This document shows, one piece after another, positions 8,459-16,727 of a DNA stretch of 64,000 nucleotides; within the stretch, counting starts at the first letter, position 1; each line of letters starts with the position of its first letter. Made by a program: the position numbers and the translations under genes. Under the pieces are notes generated by a model. That model was given only the letters and a program-made list of their open reading frames with translations, did no database searches and was not told the origin of the DNA. The stretch is taken from assembly GCF_026168515.1 (NCBI RefSeq), contig NZ_CP093443.1:620001-684000 (forward strand). The letters are read 5' to 3'. This DNA comes from Brevibacterium spongiae (GTDB taxonomy: Bacteria > Actinomycetota > Actinomycetes > Actinomycetales > Brevibacteriaceae).

Positions 8459-10086
8459 TGAGCACCGCCACCGAGCCGAATGCCGACGCAGAGGAGCGCA
8501 GATCCTGGGCGCCGATGATCGGACTCTTCCTTGCCCAGGTCCTCATGTCGTTCAATGTCGCCGCCCTGCCGATCTCGCTCGGTGGGATGGTCGAAGATTT
8601 CGGCGTACCGCCCACGGTCGCCTCGTCGACGATCGTCGTCTACGGTCTCGCGGTAGCGGCACTCGTGATGACCGGCGCAAAGCTGGGCCAAAGGATCGGC
8701 TGGGTGCTCATCTTTCGCGTGGTGCTCGTCGTCTTTGCAGCATCCTCGCTGCTCATGATCTTTTCTCGCACGGTGGCCTGGGTCATCACCGGGCAGCTGC
8801 TTGCCGGTGCTGCCGCCGCGATCATCGTGCCCGCCCTGGTTGCGCTCATCGCCGAGAACTATCGCGGCGCGCAGCAGGCGGCCGCTGTCGGATCGCTCGG
8901 TTCGGCACGGGCCTTCTCCGGAATGAGCGCGTTCCTCATCGGCGGCACCTTGGGCACGCTCGTCGGGTGGCGACCGATCTTCTTCATCACGTTGGGATTG
9001 GCCGTCATCGTCTTCGCGCTGACCTTCACCCTGAAGTCGGACAAGGGGGACGCCTCGATCCGGATCGACCTTGTTGCTTCGACGCTCATCGGTGCCGCGG
9101 TCGTGCTGCTGACAATGGGGTTCAACAACCTCAACGCCTGGGGCGTCATCCCCGCGGAGGAGGGAGCACCGTTCTCTGTCGCCGGGCTGTCACCGGCACC
9201 GGTGTTCATCGTCGTCGGCATCGTCCTCGGGCAGCTGTTCTTCGTGTGGACGAAGAGGCGAAAGGCGGCGGGAAAGGTGCCGCTCGTCGACATCAGTGTG
9301 CTCGGCCGCCCGAGCGAGCGGGCTGCGGTCTATGCGATGTTCGTCATCGTCGCCATGGAGGCGGCGGTGAACTTCACCGTGCCCACCTACATCCAGGTCG
9401 TTCAGGGGCGTACACCTTTCGATACGTCGTTGGCGATGCTGCCGTTCAACCTCACGGTGTTCGTCACCGCCACTCTCATCGTCCGTTTCTACAAGCGATT
9501 TGCTCCGCGCACCATCGCGCTGTTCTCCTTCGGCCTGACGACGGCGGCGCTCGTCTGGTTGGCGTTCGTCGTGACGAACAACTGGGAGACGTTGCCGACG
9601 ATTTTTGGCCTCATTGTGTTCGGCATCGGGCAGGGCGCGTTGGTGACCTTGGTCTTCAATGTCCTGGTCACGGCCGCGCCGAAGCATCTGGCCGGTGATG
9701 TCGGGTCGATCCGGGGCACTGCGCAGAATCTTGCCTCTGCGGTCGGCACCGCGGTGATGGGAGCGCTGCTGGTCACGGTGCTCTCGGCGGGACTGGCATC
9801 TGCTGCCGATGACCATCCCGATCTGCCGCCGGAGCTCGTCGAGCAGGTCGATCTCGACAATGCGAACTTCGTGAGCAACGACGAACTGCGGGAGGTCCTC
9901 GCAGAGACGACGGCGACACCGGAGCAGGTCGAGCATGCCGTCGAGCTGAATTCTCAGCAGCGACTGCGCACGCTCGAGCTCGGGTTCCTCATCCTCGCCG
10001 GCATCAGCCTGATTGCAGCAGTGCCGGCTTCTCGGCTGCCGAAGTACCGACCTGATGAGATCCCGGACCCCGCTGAGGCTGACTAG
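8458..10086 (+). CDS. MFS transporter, probably 14 TM (DHA2-like)
   Basis: A 542-residue membrane protein with about fourteen hydrophobic helices, of the drug:proton antiporter type. The first helix contains GLFLAQVLMSFNVAALP and an early cytoplasmic loop carries KLGQRIGW. Between the last two helices is a polar extracellular segment of about 60 residues (DDHPDLPPELVEQVDLDN and onward), as in DHA2 pumps. The ATG overlaps the stop of the glutaminase gene (ATGA at 8456-8460 region). The substrate is not evident. Confidence 0.85.
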   Translation: MSTATEPNADAEERRSWAPMIGLFLAQVLMSFNVAALPISLGGMVEDFGVPPTVASSTIVVYGLAVAALVMTGAKLGQRIGWVLIFRVVLVVFAASSLLMIFSRTVAWVITGQLLAGAAAAIIVPALVALIAENYRGAQQAAAVGSLGSARAFSGMSAFLIGGTLGTLVGWRPIFFITLGLAVIVFALTFTLKSDKGDASIRIDLVASTLIGAAVVLLTMGFNNLNAWGVIPAEEGAPFSVAGLSPAPVFIVVGIVLGQLFFVWTKRRKAAGKVPLVDISVLGRPSERAAVYAMFVIVAMEAAVNFTVPTYIQVVQGRTPFDTSLAMLPFNLTVFVTATLIVRFYKRFAPRTIALFSFGLTTAALVWLAFVVTNNWETLPTIFGLIVFGIGQGALVTLVFNVLVTAAPKHLAGDVGSIRGTAQNLASAVGTAVMGALLVTVLSAGLASAADDHPDLPPELVEQVDLDNANFVSNDELREVLAETTATPEQVEHAVELNSQQRLRTLELGFLILAGISLIAAVPASRLPKYRPDEIPDPAEAD

Positions 10087-10172
10087 ACCAGGCAGATCGG
10101 GCTGATAACTTTATTAAGCAATCGAGTGGATCATTAATCGCGGTAGAGCATACAGTTTTCGGCACCGTGCAA

Positions 10173-10202
10173 TCGGGCCTTCCTGACCACCGATTGGCCC
10201 GA
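10173..10202. terminator. Possible weak terminator
   Basis: TCGGGCC (10173-10179) pairs with GGCCCGA (10196-10202) across a 16-base loop, between the convergent MFS and rhodanese genes. A second short stem (GGCTGA...TCAGCC, about 10231-10246) lies nearby. Neither has a strong T-tract, so this is tentative. Confidence 0.35.
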
Positions 10203-10284
10203 CGTTAACGATCCCTTGGACAGGGACCGACGGCTGAGAGGTCAGCCCAAAGGGAAGCCAGAGAGATTCGGCGACTCAGAGCCG

Positions 10285-10614
10285 TCACTTCACCCAGGGT
10301 TCTTCGCCGGTCTCGGAGACGATCGGCTTGCCGTTGTCGAGGTTCCATGAGCCCATGCCGCCGACGACGTCGAAGGCATCGAAGCCGTTCTGGTTGAGCC
10401 AGGCCACGGCCCGGTTCGAGCGTCCGCCGGTGCGGCAGATGACGTACATGTCGTCGTCGAGTGGAAGGTCGTCGAGGCGGCTCGGCAGTTCGCCGAGCGG
10501 CACGTGGATCGCACCTTCGATGTGCCCGGCATTCCATTCATCGTCCTCGCGGACGTCGATGATGGCGGCCCCTTCGGGGATGTCATTGACGGTGACGGTC
10601 GTTTCTTCATCCAT
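10285..10614 (-). CDS. Rhodanese-like sulfurtransferase domain protein
   Basis: A 109-residue single-domain rhodanese. It shows the entry motif IIDVREDDEWNAGHIEGAIHV (residues about 18-38, split here by description) and the active-site loop CRTGGRS with its catalytic cysteine near residue 61. Such proteins carry sulfane sulfur as a cysteine persulfide. TAGACT at 10621-10626 lies exactly six bases before the ATG and no Shine-Dalgarno is present, so the mRNA is probably leaderless. The gene stands alone. Confidence 0.88.
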   Translation of the reverse strand: MDEETTVTVNDIPEGAAIIDVREDDEWNAGHIEGAIHVPLGELPSRLDDLPLDDDMYVICRTGGRSNRAVAWLNQNGFDAFDVVGGMGSWNLDNGKPIVSETGEEPWVK

Positions 10615-10746
10615 GTCTTCAGTCTAGGCACGCAAGCCAGTTGCTCGCATTGACCAGAGGAGGGCGAGCAGGCGTGGAGCGGCGACCGAGCGCGGGAAAT
10701 CGACCTTTGGGGGCAACACGCTGAATTCGCTGAGGAAACCTACGAG

Positions 10747-12168
10747 GTGCCTCAGTGGGAAGTGAGCGCGTGGCCTGTGGTGGTGCCTCACGACTTGTGA
10801 GCGCGAGGCTTGCGGATCATTTGCTTCTTTGGAGTCGACTCATCGACGATTCCAATGCTGCCATGTTCAGATGCCGGGCCGCGGCCATCGACTCGGTTTT
10901 GCCTTGAGCGAGCTCGATCAAACTCATCTGGATCTGGTTGATCTGGCGAGTGAGATCGGCAGGGTTGACGCCAATGATTCGCGCCTGGATAGTCTCGGTT
11001 TGCTGTGTCGTGAGGAGACCGGAATCGAGGACCCGGTTCCACGGGGTCGCTGGCTTGTCATAGACGCGCCGACGACGACCGTCAGCGGTAGTGGAATATC
11101 CCACAGGTTTCTTCGTCGGGGTGAAGAAATTCAGCAGCATCGATACCACCGGCCATAGTCGTCCCAACAGCTCCAGTTCCTCGCTGGTGTCATAACGCCA
11201 GTAGAACGCGTGTTTACGGACGATGTGGTTGTTCTTCGACTCCACGGTAGCCTGGTCATTCTTCTTGTAGGGACGCGAACGTGTCTGAGCAATATCGCGT
11301 TCCTGGAGCCAGTCAGCGACCTCGTGGTTGATGAATTCAGATCCGTTGTCGGAGTCGAAGATCGAGAGTGGGAACGGAAACATTTCTTGGAGGTCGCCCA
11401 CTGCTTGAACGATCCATTTCGCCGCGTTGTTGCGGATCGAGGCGTTCTCGGTCCATCCGGTGACCAGGTCCGTCATCGTCAAAGTACGAACGAATTCCCC
11501 GACGAACGTTGGCCCGCAGTGGGCAACGGTATCGGCTTCGATAACTCCGGGAACTGTCGGTGGTTCGTCGCCGACCTTTGATAGTCCGATCGAGTTCCGC
11601 AGCAGTGGTGAAGGCGTCGTTGTTGTGATGCCTCGCAGGCGCATCGATTGACGTGCCGGCAACAGGTAACGATCGATGGTTGCCGGGCTCATCGATTCCA
11701 GTTCCCTGATTGTCTCGGGAGTGGCGAAGGTGTGGTCGAGGTCGCCTGCCTCGTCCAACAGCGGTAGCCACAGTGGCAGCATCACCACGAGGTACTTTCC
11801 GCACGGCATGCCCATCAGGGCCCATACATGCTCAAGCAGGGCCCGAGAGTCGTCGGAGTAGGTTTTGGGTCTCAGGCGACGTTTGTCGACTTGCTCGTTC
11901 GGGTTGGGCAGTACGGGGCCGGTGAGCATTCGTCTGGCTGTGGATCGGCCCATCCCGGTCGTCGCGATCACCTCGTCGAGGATGCGACCACGGTCGGTCT
12001 TGGATGCTTTTCGGTAGGCGGTGTGGAGCTTGTTCGTGACGTGACGCCTCGCGGTCATCGGGATCTTGCCTTCCATGTCAGGCAAGCTTCCTCCCGTTTG
12101 CTGGGAGTTACGCGCTCAAAGTCTTTGAGGCACCAACCCCACCCACGCGCTCAAAGTCACTGAGGCAC
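10747..12168 (-). mobile_element. Insertion sequence with doubled terminal repeats
   Basis: The element of about 1422 bp carries one DDE transposase. Each end has two copies of a motif of the form GTGCCTCA followed by about 6-7 bases and TGAGCGCG. On the left these begin at 10747 and 10783; on the right, inverted, they end at 12168 and 12133. The outermost bases of both ends read GTGCCTCAGTG. No target duplication is visible (left flank ACGAG, right flank GTCGA), so the insertion is old or the true ends differ slightly. It sits 34 bases upstream of the -10 of the CaiB operon promoter. Confidence 0.85.
10817..12085 (-). CDS. DDE (rve-type) transposase
   Basis: A 422-residue integrase-core transposase. 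The N-terminal part (about 1-140) has helix-turn-helix character (TTGMGRSTARRML). The catalytic core then shows the first Asp in IEADTVAHCG, the second in FDSDNGSEF and the Glu in NDQATVESKN, as expected for a DDE triad of the retroviral integrase fold. The start is probably TTG at 12083-12085, because GGGAGG lies just upstream; ATG at 12076 is the alternative. The frame appears intact. IS481-like or unclassified (ISNCY) is possible; the exact family cannot be fixed by eye. Confidence 0.85.
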   Translation of the reverse strand: MPDMEGKIPMTARRHVTNKLHTAYRKASKTDRGRILDEVIATTGMGRSTARRMLTGPVLPNPNEQVDKRRLRPKTYSDDSRALLEHVWALMGMPCGKYLVVMLPLWLPLLDEAGDLDHTFATPETIRELESMSPATIDRYLLPARQSMRLRGITTTTPSPLLRNSIGLSKVGDEPPTVPGVIEADTVAHCGPTFVGEFVRTLTMTDLVTGWTENASIRNNAAKWIVQAVGDLQEMFPFPLSIFDSDNGSEFINHEVADWLQERDIAQTRSRPYKKNDQATVESKNNHIVRKHAFYWRYDTSEELELLGRLWPVVSMLLNFFTPTKKPVGYSTTADGRRRRVYDKPATPWNRVLDSGLLTTQQTETIQARIIGVNPADLTRQINQIQMSLIELAQGKTESMAAARHLNMAALESSMSRLQRSK

Positions 12169-12177
12169 GTCGACCTA

Positions 12178-12226
12178 TTGTCAATCTCGGTCGGACGTAG
12201 CTATGATCGACATCACATTTAGTGAT
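12178..12226 (+). promoter_or_regulatory. Promoter and inverted-repeat operator of CaiB operon
   Basis: TTGTCA (12178-12183), an 18-base spacer and TATGAT (12202-12207) form a good sigma-70-type promoter. Just downstream, over the expected transcription start, lies ATCAC-ATTTA-GTGAT (12212-12226), a perfect 5-base inverted repeat of the size bound by GntR/FadR dimers. A FadR-family gene closes the operon, so autoregulation is a reasonable inference. Confidence 0.6.
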
Positions 12227-12265
12227 ACCTCACACCTCAGAAATCAGTTCATGAAGGAGAAACAC

Positions 12266-13435
12266 ATGACCGATGCGTCGACCAATGGGCCTCTTGCCGG
12301 AATGCGAGTCCTCGAACTCGGCAACATGATTGCGGCGCCGACCGCCGGAACACAGTTCGCGGACTTCGGCGCCGAGGTGATCAAAGTCGAGCACCCTGTG
12401 CATGGTGATGACCTTCGCCAATGGCCTCCGAACAAGGGAGAGGTCCCGCTGTGGTGGAAGGTGACGAACAGGAACAAGCGCCTCATCACCGTTGACCTCT
12501 CAACAGAGGAAGGCGCGGAGATTGTTCGGAACGCTGTCCGCGATGTCGACATCGTGCTCGAGAACTTCCGTCCCGGGACACTGGAACGCTGGAACATCGG
12601 GCCGGAAGAGCTGATGGCGATCAACCCGGGATTGATAGTCACTCGAATTTCGGGTTATGGCCAGACTGGGCCGTACAGCGGGCGAGCGGGATACGGGACA
12701 GTGGCCGAGGCGATTAGCGGCATTCCCTCGTTCACGGGGCCGAAGGGCGGACCGCCGACTTTGTCCGCGTTCCCTCTCGTCGACGTTCTTGCCGGTCACA
12801 GCGCCGTGCAAGGATCGCTCATGGCGGTTTACGAACGTCAACGGAGTGGTAAGGGCCAGGTCGTGGATGTCAGTCTCTACGAGTCACTCTTCCGCTTGGC
12901 CGATGCTCAGGTCATCGGCTACGACCAGGCTGGCATTGTCAAGCAGCGCAACGGCAACCGCATGGACGAGGACTCTCCACGAAATACTTATCAGACCTCC
13001 GACGAGAAGTGGATTGCCATTTCCGCGGGATCGCAGCGCACGTTCTCCAGGTTAGCCACCGCAATCGGCAGGCCGGAACTTACCGATGACCCGCGTTTCA
13101 ACACCAACAGGAACAGGGTGGCCAATGCTGAAGAACTGGATCAGATTATGTCGGATTGGTTCGCTGTTCGGTCATCATCTGACTGTATGGAGATCATGAT
13201 CGAAAACGACGTTGTCGCCGGCCTTGTCTACACAATCGAAGACATCTTCGCAGATCCACATTACGCGGCACGGGAAAACATCATCGACGTCGATGATCCG
13301 CAATTGGGCAGTGTGCGTATGCAGAATGTCTCTCCGCGCTTGAGCCGTACGCCGGGCAGAGTGCGGTGGACCGGCGGGCAAATGGGAGATGACAACGACG
13401 AGCTTTTACCTGAAATGACCGCTGTACGCGGTTGA
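12266..13435 (+). CDS. CaiB/BaiF family CoA-transferase
   Basis: A 389-residue family III CoA-transferase, which moves CoA between carboxylic acids through an aspartyl-anhydride intermediate. It shows the opening GMRVLELGNMIAAP, the CoA-binding stretch DFGAEVIKVEHP, TVDLSTEEG, the glycine-rich GYGQTGPYSG and the region of the catalytic Asp (PLVDVLAG, near residue 173). ATG at 12266 is chosen over upstream in-frame starts because AAGGAGA precedes it. It is the first gene of the operon, so it probably activates the imported acid as a CoA thioester. The donor and acceptor are unknown. Confidence 0.9.
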   Translation: MTDASTNGPLAGMRVLELGNMIAAPTAGTQFADFGAEVIKVEHPVHGDDLRQWPPNKGEVPLWWKVTNRNKRLITVDLSTEEGAEIVRNAVRDVDIVLENFRPGTLERWNIGPEELMAINPGLIVTRISGYGQTGPYSGRAGYGTVAEAISGIPSFTGPKGGPPTLSAFPLVDVLAGHSAVQGSLMAVYERQRSGKGQVVDVSLYESLFRLADAQVIGYDQAGIVKQRNGNRMDEDSPRNTYQTSDEKWIAISAGSQRTFSRLATAIGRPELTDDPRFNTNRNRVANAEELDQIMSDWFAVRSSSDCMEIMIENDVVAGLVYTIEDIFADPHYAARENIIDVDDPQLGSVRMQNVSPRLSRTPGRVRWTGGQMGDDNDELLPEMTAVRG

Positions 13436-13472
13436 CAGTCTTCGTACGACAAGCCGAACGAAAGAGAATTCA

Positions 13473-14633
13473 ATGGCGAATGAAGCAGTGATAGTTGGGT
13501 CCTATCAGACTCCCTATGTGAAGAAGCCGACGCAGACGACTCAGCACTTCATCCTCAAGAGCATCGGAGGAGTGCTGGCAAAGTACGGTGTCGCGCCCAC
13601 TGACGTCGATGGTCTCGGTGTCAGTTCATTTCTGATGGGTCCCGACAATACGACGACGATCGCTGAGCAGAGCGGCATCTGCGCAAAGTGGACCTATCAA
13701 GGCAGCGCAGGAGGTGCAGCCCACATCGCGGGTGTACTCGAAGCACAGCAGGCGATCAACAACGATCGAGCCGAGGTCGTCGTTGTGTCTGCGGCAGACT
13801 CGTATTCGGTCGCGGTTCACAACAAGCTGATGAACGATTTCAACTCGAGCATGCGCGACTACATCGCGCCTCACGGGTTCGGCGGAACCAACGGACTGTT
13901 CGCCATGCTGCAGCGGAAGCACATGGCCGACTACGGCACGACCCGTGAACAGCTGGGCAAGCTTTCAGTCACGCAGAGAGCGAATGCAGTTCACAATGGG
14001 AACGCGCTCCTGCGCACCCCTCTTACCCTCGATGACTATCTGAACTGCAGGCAGATTGCCGAGCCCATCGGTCTCTACGACTGTGTGCTTCCATGTGGAG
14101 GCGGTGAGGCGACATTGCTCATGTCCAAGGCGAAGGCCGAGTCTCTGGGGCTGTCGTACATCGAGATCCTGTCCGGAGATCACCGCAGTAATTACGGCGG
14201 CGATCAGTTCCTCCTCATGTCGGGGGCATGGGCGGAGTTCCAGTCCCAGATGTTCGCCGAAGCGCAGATCTCGCACGATGACGTCGACATCGTCGGTCTC
14301 TACGACGACTACCCGATCATGGAACTCGTTCAACTCGAGGGAATGGGCTTCTGCCCTCAGGGAGAGGGCGGTCGCTTCATCGAAGACACTGACATCTCCG
14401 TCACCGGCAAGCTGCCGATCAACACCGGCGGAGGACAACTGTCATGCGGCCAGACCGGTGCCGGCGGTGGCGCCATCGCTTTGACCGAGGTGCTGATGCA
14501 GATGAACCAAGAGGTCGAGGCGGAACGGCAGGTGCCCAATCCTCAGCATGCAGTCGTCACCGGATTCGGAATGATCTGCTTCGGCAAAGGCACAGGACAG
14601 TCGGCACTGATCCTGAGAAAGGGAGGCATCTGA
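13473..14633 (+). CDS. Thiolase-fold protein lacking catalytic Cys/His, possible aldolase
   Basis: A 386-residue protein of the SCP2/lipid-transfer thiolase superfamily. Where active thiolases have a nucleophilic Cys (ACASGG type), this one reads YQGSAGGAAH near residues 71-80, with Ser in the Cys position. The later GHP-type motif reads LSCGQTGAGGG, with Gln for His. The middle motif is GLYDDYPIMEL. It is followed, with a 1-base-shifted ATGA overlap at 14633, by a DUF35 protein. Known family members without the Cys and with a DUF35 partner (Ltp2 with ChsH2) are retro-aldolases of steroid side-chain breakdown. An aldol-type cleavage here is therefore an inference, not proof. Confidence 0.85.
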   Translation: MANEAVIVGSYQTPYVKKPTQTTQHFILKSIGGVLAKYGVAPTDVDGLGVSSFLMGPDNTTTIAEQSGICAKWTYQGSAGGAAHIAGVLEAQQAINNDRAEVVVVSAADSYSVAVHNKLMNDFNSSMRDYIAPHGFGGTNGLFAMLQRKHMADYGTTREQLGKLSVTQRANAVHNGNALLRTPLTLDDYLNCRQIAEPIGLYDCVLPCGGGEATLLMSKAKAESLGLSYIEILSGDHRSNYGGDQFLLMSGAWAEFQSQMFAEAQISHDDVDIVGLYDDYPIMELVQLEGMGFCPQGEGGRFIEDTDISVTGKLPINTGGGQLSCGQTGAGGGAIALTEVLMQMNQEVEAERQVPNPQHAVVTGFGMICFGKGTGQSALILRKGGI

Positions 14634-15073
14634 TGAGCAACCACGAATTCGCCGCAGAACGACCTGGGCACCCACTGCCGGTACTCGAAGAGTGGAACCG
14701 GCCGTTCTTCGCAGCCGGTGCAGAGGGTGAGATCCGACTGCAAGTGTGCTCGAAATGTCAACGGACGATCTATTTTCCTCGGGCGTTCTGTCCGTACTGC
14801 GCCTCACCGGAGTATCGCTGGGAAGCCCAGCCCCTCTCAGGCACAATCGAGAGCTTCTCCAAGGTGTGGAAAGCGGAGAATCCCTATTTCGATCCCGAGC
14901 TTCCTTTTCACATTGCACTGGTCGACCTGCACAACGGGGTCAAGATGTTCGGTCGGTTGCGTGCGGCGTCAGGAGAACCCGCCATCGGCGATCACGTCAG
15001 TGTGGAATTCATCCAAATCGATGACGAGATCTGGCTCCCGCGATTCGTCAGTGGAAGTGTGCCGGAGTCCTGA
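14633..15073 (+). CDS. DUF35 OB-fold / zinc-ribbon protein
   Basis: A 146-residue protein with an N-terminal helix pair, a rubredoxin-like zinc ribbon (CSKCQR...CPYCAS, residues about 38-57) and a C-terminal OB-fold acyl-CoA-binding domain. DUF35 proteins form complexes with thiolase-fold enzymes and contribute the CoA-binding site. The ATG overlaps the stop codon of the thiolase-like gene, and its own stop overlaps the ATG of the permease gene at 15073, so all are translationally coupled. It is almost certainly the obligate partner of the preceding gene product. Confidence 0.88.
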   Translation: MSNHEFAAERPGHPLPVLEEWNRPFFAAGAEGEIRLQVCSKCQRTIYFPRAFCPYCASPEYRWEAQPLSGTIESFSKVWKAENPYFDPELPFHIALVDLHNGVKMFGRLRAASGEPAIGDHVSVEFIQIDDEIWLPRFVSGSVPES

Positions 15074-15933
15074 TGAATCGTTCGCAGAAGCGTGCCGAAT
15101 TGCGGTGGAATTCGACACTCATCACTCCGACTTTCCTCTTCTATGCCATCGTCTTCGTCATCCCAGTGATGGCGGTGGTCGTCCAAAGTCTGATCTCTGA
15201 CCATCGCCTGTCCTTCCACTGGTATGAGCAGCTGCTCGGGGAGGACTACTACTGGATCGTCCTCGTCCGTTCGATCTGGCTGTCGTTCCTGTCAGCGGCA
15301 ATCTCCATCATCGTCGGATACTCCCTTGCGTATATCTCCAGCCGTCTGGTGGTCAGCCGTGCGCTGCGGAAGCTGATTCTCATCGCTGTGCTGACACCTC
15401 TGTTCACCAGCGCCGTGGTCCGCGCCTTCGGTTGGCAGATTGTGCTGGGTTCGGACGGAATCATCAATGACATCTTCATCGGCCTCGGCCTTGTGGACGC
15501 ACCTATGAGATTGATGTTCAACCAGTTGGGTGTGATCGTCGGCCTCGTGCACTTCCTCGTGCCCTTCGCCTATCTGACATCGTCCGCAACTCTCCAATCT
15601 CATGACCTGTCATTGGTTCGCGCGGCGCGAGATCTGGGCGGAGGACCCTGGAGCACCTTCTGGCGGATCACTGTTCCGCTCAGCCGCACTGCGTTGATCG
15701 CAAGCTTCTCCATCAATTTCGCGCTCGCGATCAGCTCCTATGTCGTACCGGCAGTGCTCGGCGGCGGACGTGTGAAGGTGATGGCAGCTCTGATCTATGA
15801 AACCTTCTCGGTCGATCTGAACTGGCAGCTCGGTTCGGCGATTGCGGTGTTCGTGTTCGTTCCGGTCATGATCGTCCTCTTCTCGCTGGAGGTCTTGGGC
15901 CGAAAGACAGCTATTCCGACTCGGAGTGATTGA
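15073..15933 (+). CDS. ABC transporter permease (PotB-like)
   Basis: A 286-residue inner-membrane permease with six hydrophobic segments and the EAA-type loop (SLVRAARDLGGGPWSTFWRITVP region, residues about 178-200) that docks on the ATPase. It resembles the first permease of spermidine/putrescine-type importers. The start codon overlaps the stop of the DUF35 gene. Together with the next three genes it makes a complete importer embedded in a catabolic operon, so it probably imports the pathway substrate. Confidence 0.9.
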   Translation: MNRSQKRAELRWNSTLITPTFLFYAIVFVIPVMAVVVQSLISDHRLSFHWYEQLLGEDYYWIVLVRSIWLSFLSAAISIIVGYSLAYISSRLVVSRALRKLILIAVLTPLFTSAVVRAFGWQIVLGSDGIINDIFIGLGLVDAPMRLMFNQLGVIVGLVHFLVPFAYLTSSATLQSHDLSLVRAARDLGGGPWSTFWRITVPLSRTALIASFSINFALAISSYVVPAVLGGGRVKVMAALIYETFSVDLNWQLGSAIAVFVFVPVMIVLFSLEVLGRKTAIPTRSD

Positions 15934-15935
15934 TC

Positions 15936-16727
15936 ATGAAACCAACGTTGACCAAAGCGGCAGTGACGCTGTACCTCGTACTCGTCATCGCATTCCTCGT
16001 GGGACCCATCGTCGTGCTGATCGGGGCGTCATTCGGAACCGGAAACGGCCTGTCGTTCCCACCGAAGGGCCTCACCTTCGAATGGTTCGGCCAAGTGATC
16101 GGCAATGCGGTCTATCGCAGGGAACTCGTACTCAGCCTGGTGTTAGCAGCAGTCGCTGCGACGGTGAGTCTGATCATCGGCTTCCTCGCCTCTGTGGCCC
16201 TCGGCCGCAGTAAGCGTGCATGGGCTAGCGCGATGACCAGCTATTTTCTCAGCCCACTCATCGTTCCGCAGGTAGTGATCGGTGCTGCGCTGATGCAGTA
16301 TTACGCACTCGTCGGCATCGGAGGCACACAGCTCGGTCTTCTGCTCGGCCACGTGGTCATCGCGATTCCCTACGTGATTCGTTCGATTGTCGGTTCGATC
16401 GGCGAGGTTGATCCCGCGCTGCTCGAAGCGTCCAGAGACCTCGGCGGCTCTCGCTGGAGGACCGTGATCGATGTGATGCTGCCAATCGTCAAACGCTCGG
16501 CAATCGGCGCGTGGCTGTTCGCCTTCGTCATGTCCTGGATCAATGTCGAACTCAGTGTCTTCATTGCCCCGGGTGACCTGGCTACTGTGCCTGTCGAGAT
16601 CTTCAACCATCTGCAGTACAGCGCCGACCCCGTGGTGGCGGCACTGTCCTCATTGTCCGCGATCGTCGCTCTGCTTCTGGTGCTGGCGATCGACAAGCTC
16701 TCTGACCTGGAAAGTATGTCGCGATGA
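15936..16727 (+). CDS. ABC transporter permease (PotC-like)
   Basis: A 263-residue second permease subunit with about six membrane segments and the EAA loop (LLEASRDLGGSRWRTVIDV, about residues 166-184). ATG at 15936 is used rather than the overlapping TTG at 15930, because GGAG sits eight bases upstream of the ATG. Its stop overlaps the ATG of the binding protein gene (16724). It pairs with the PotB-like subunit to form the membrane channel. Confidence 0.9.
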   Translation: MKPTLTKAAVTLYLVLVIAFLVGPIVVLIGASFGTGNGLSFPPKGLTFEWFGQVIGNAVYRRELVLSLVLAAVAATVSLIIGFLASVALGRSKRAWASAMTSYFLSPLIVPQVVIGAALMQYYALVGIGGTQLGLLLGHVVIAIPYVIRSIVGSIGEVDPALLEASRDLGGSRWRTVIDVMLPIVKRSAIGAWLFAFVMSWINVELSVFIAPGDLATVPVEIFNHLQYSADPVVAALSSLSAIVALLLVLAIDKLSDLESMSR

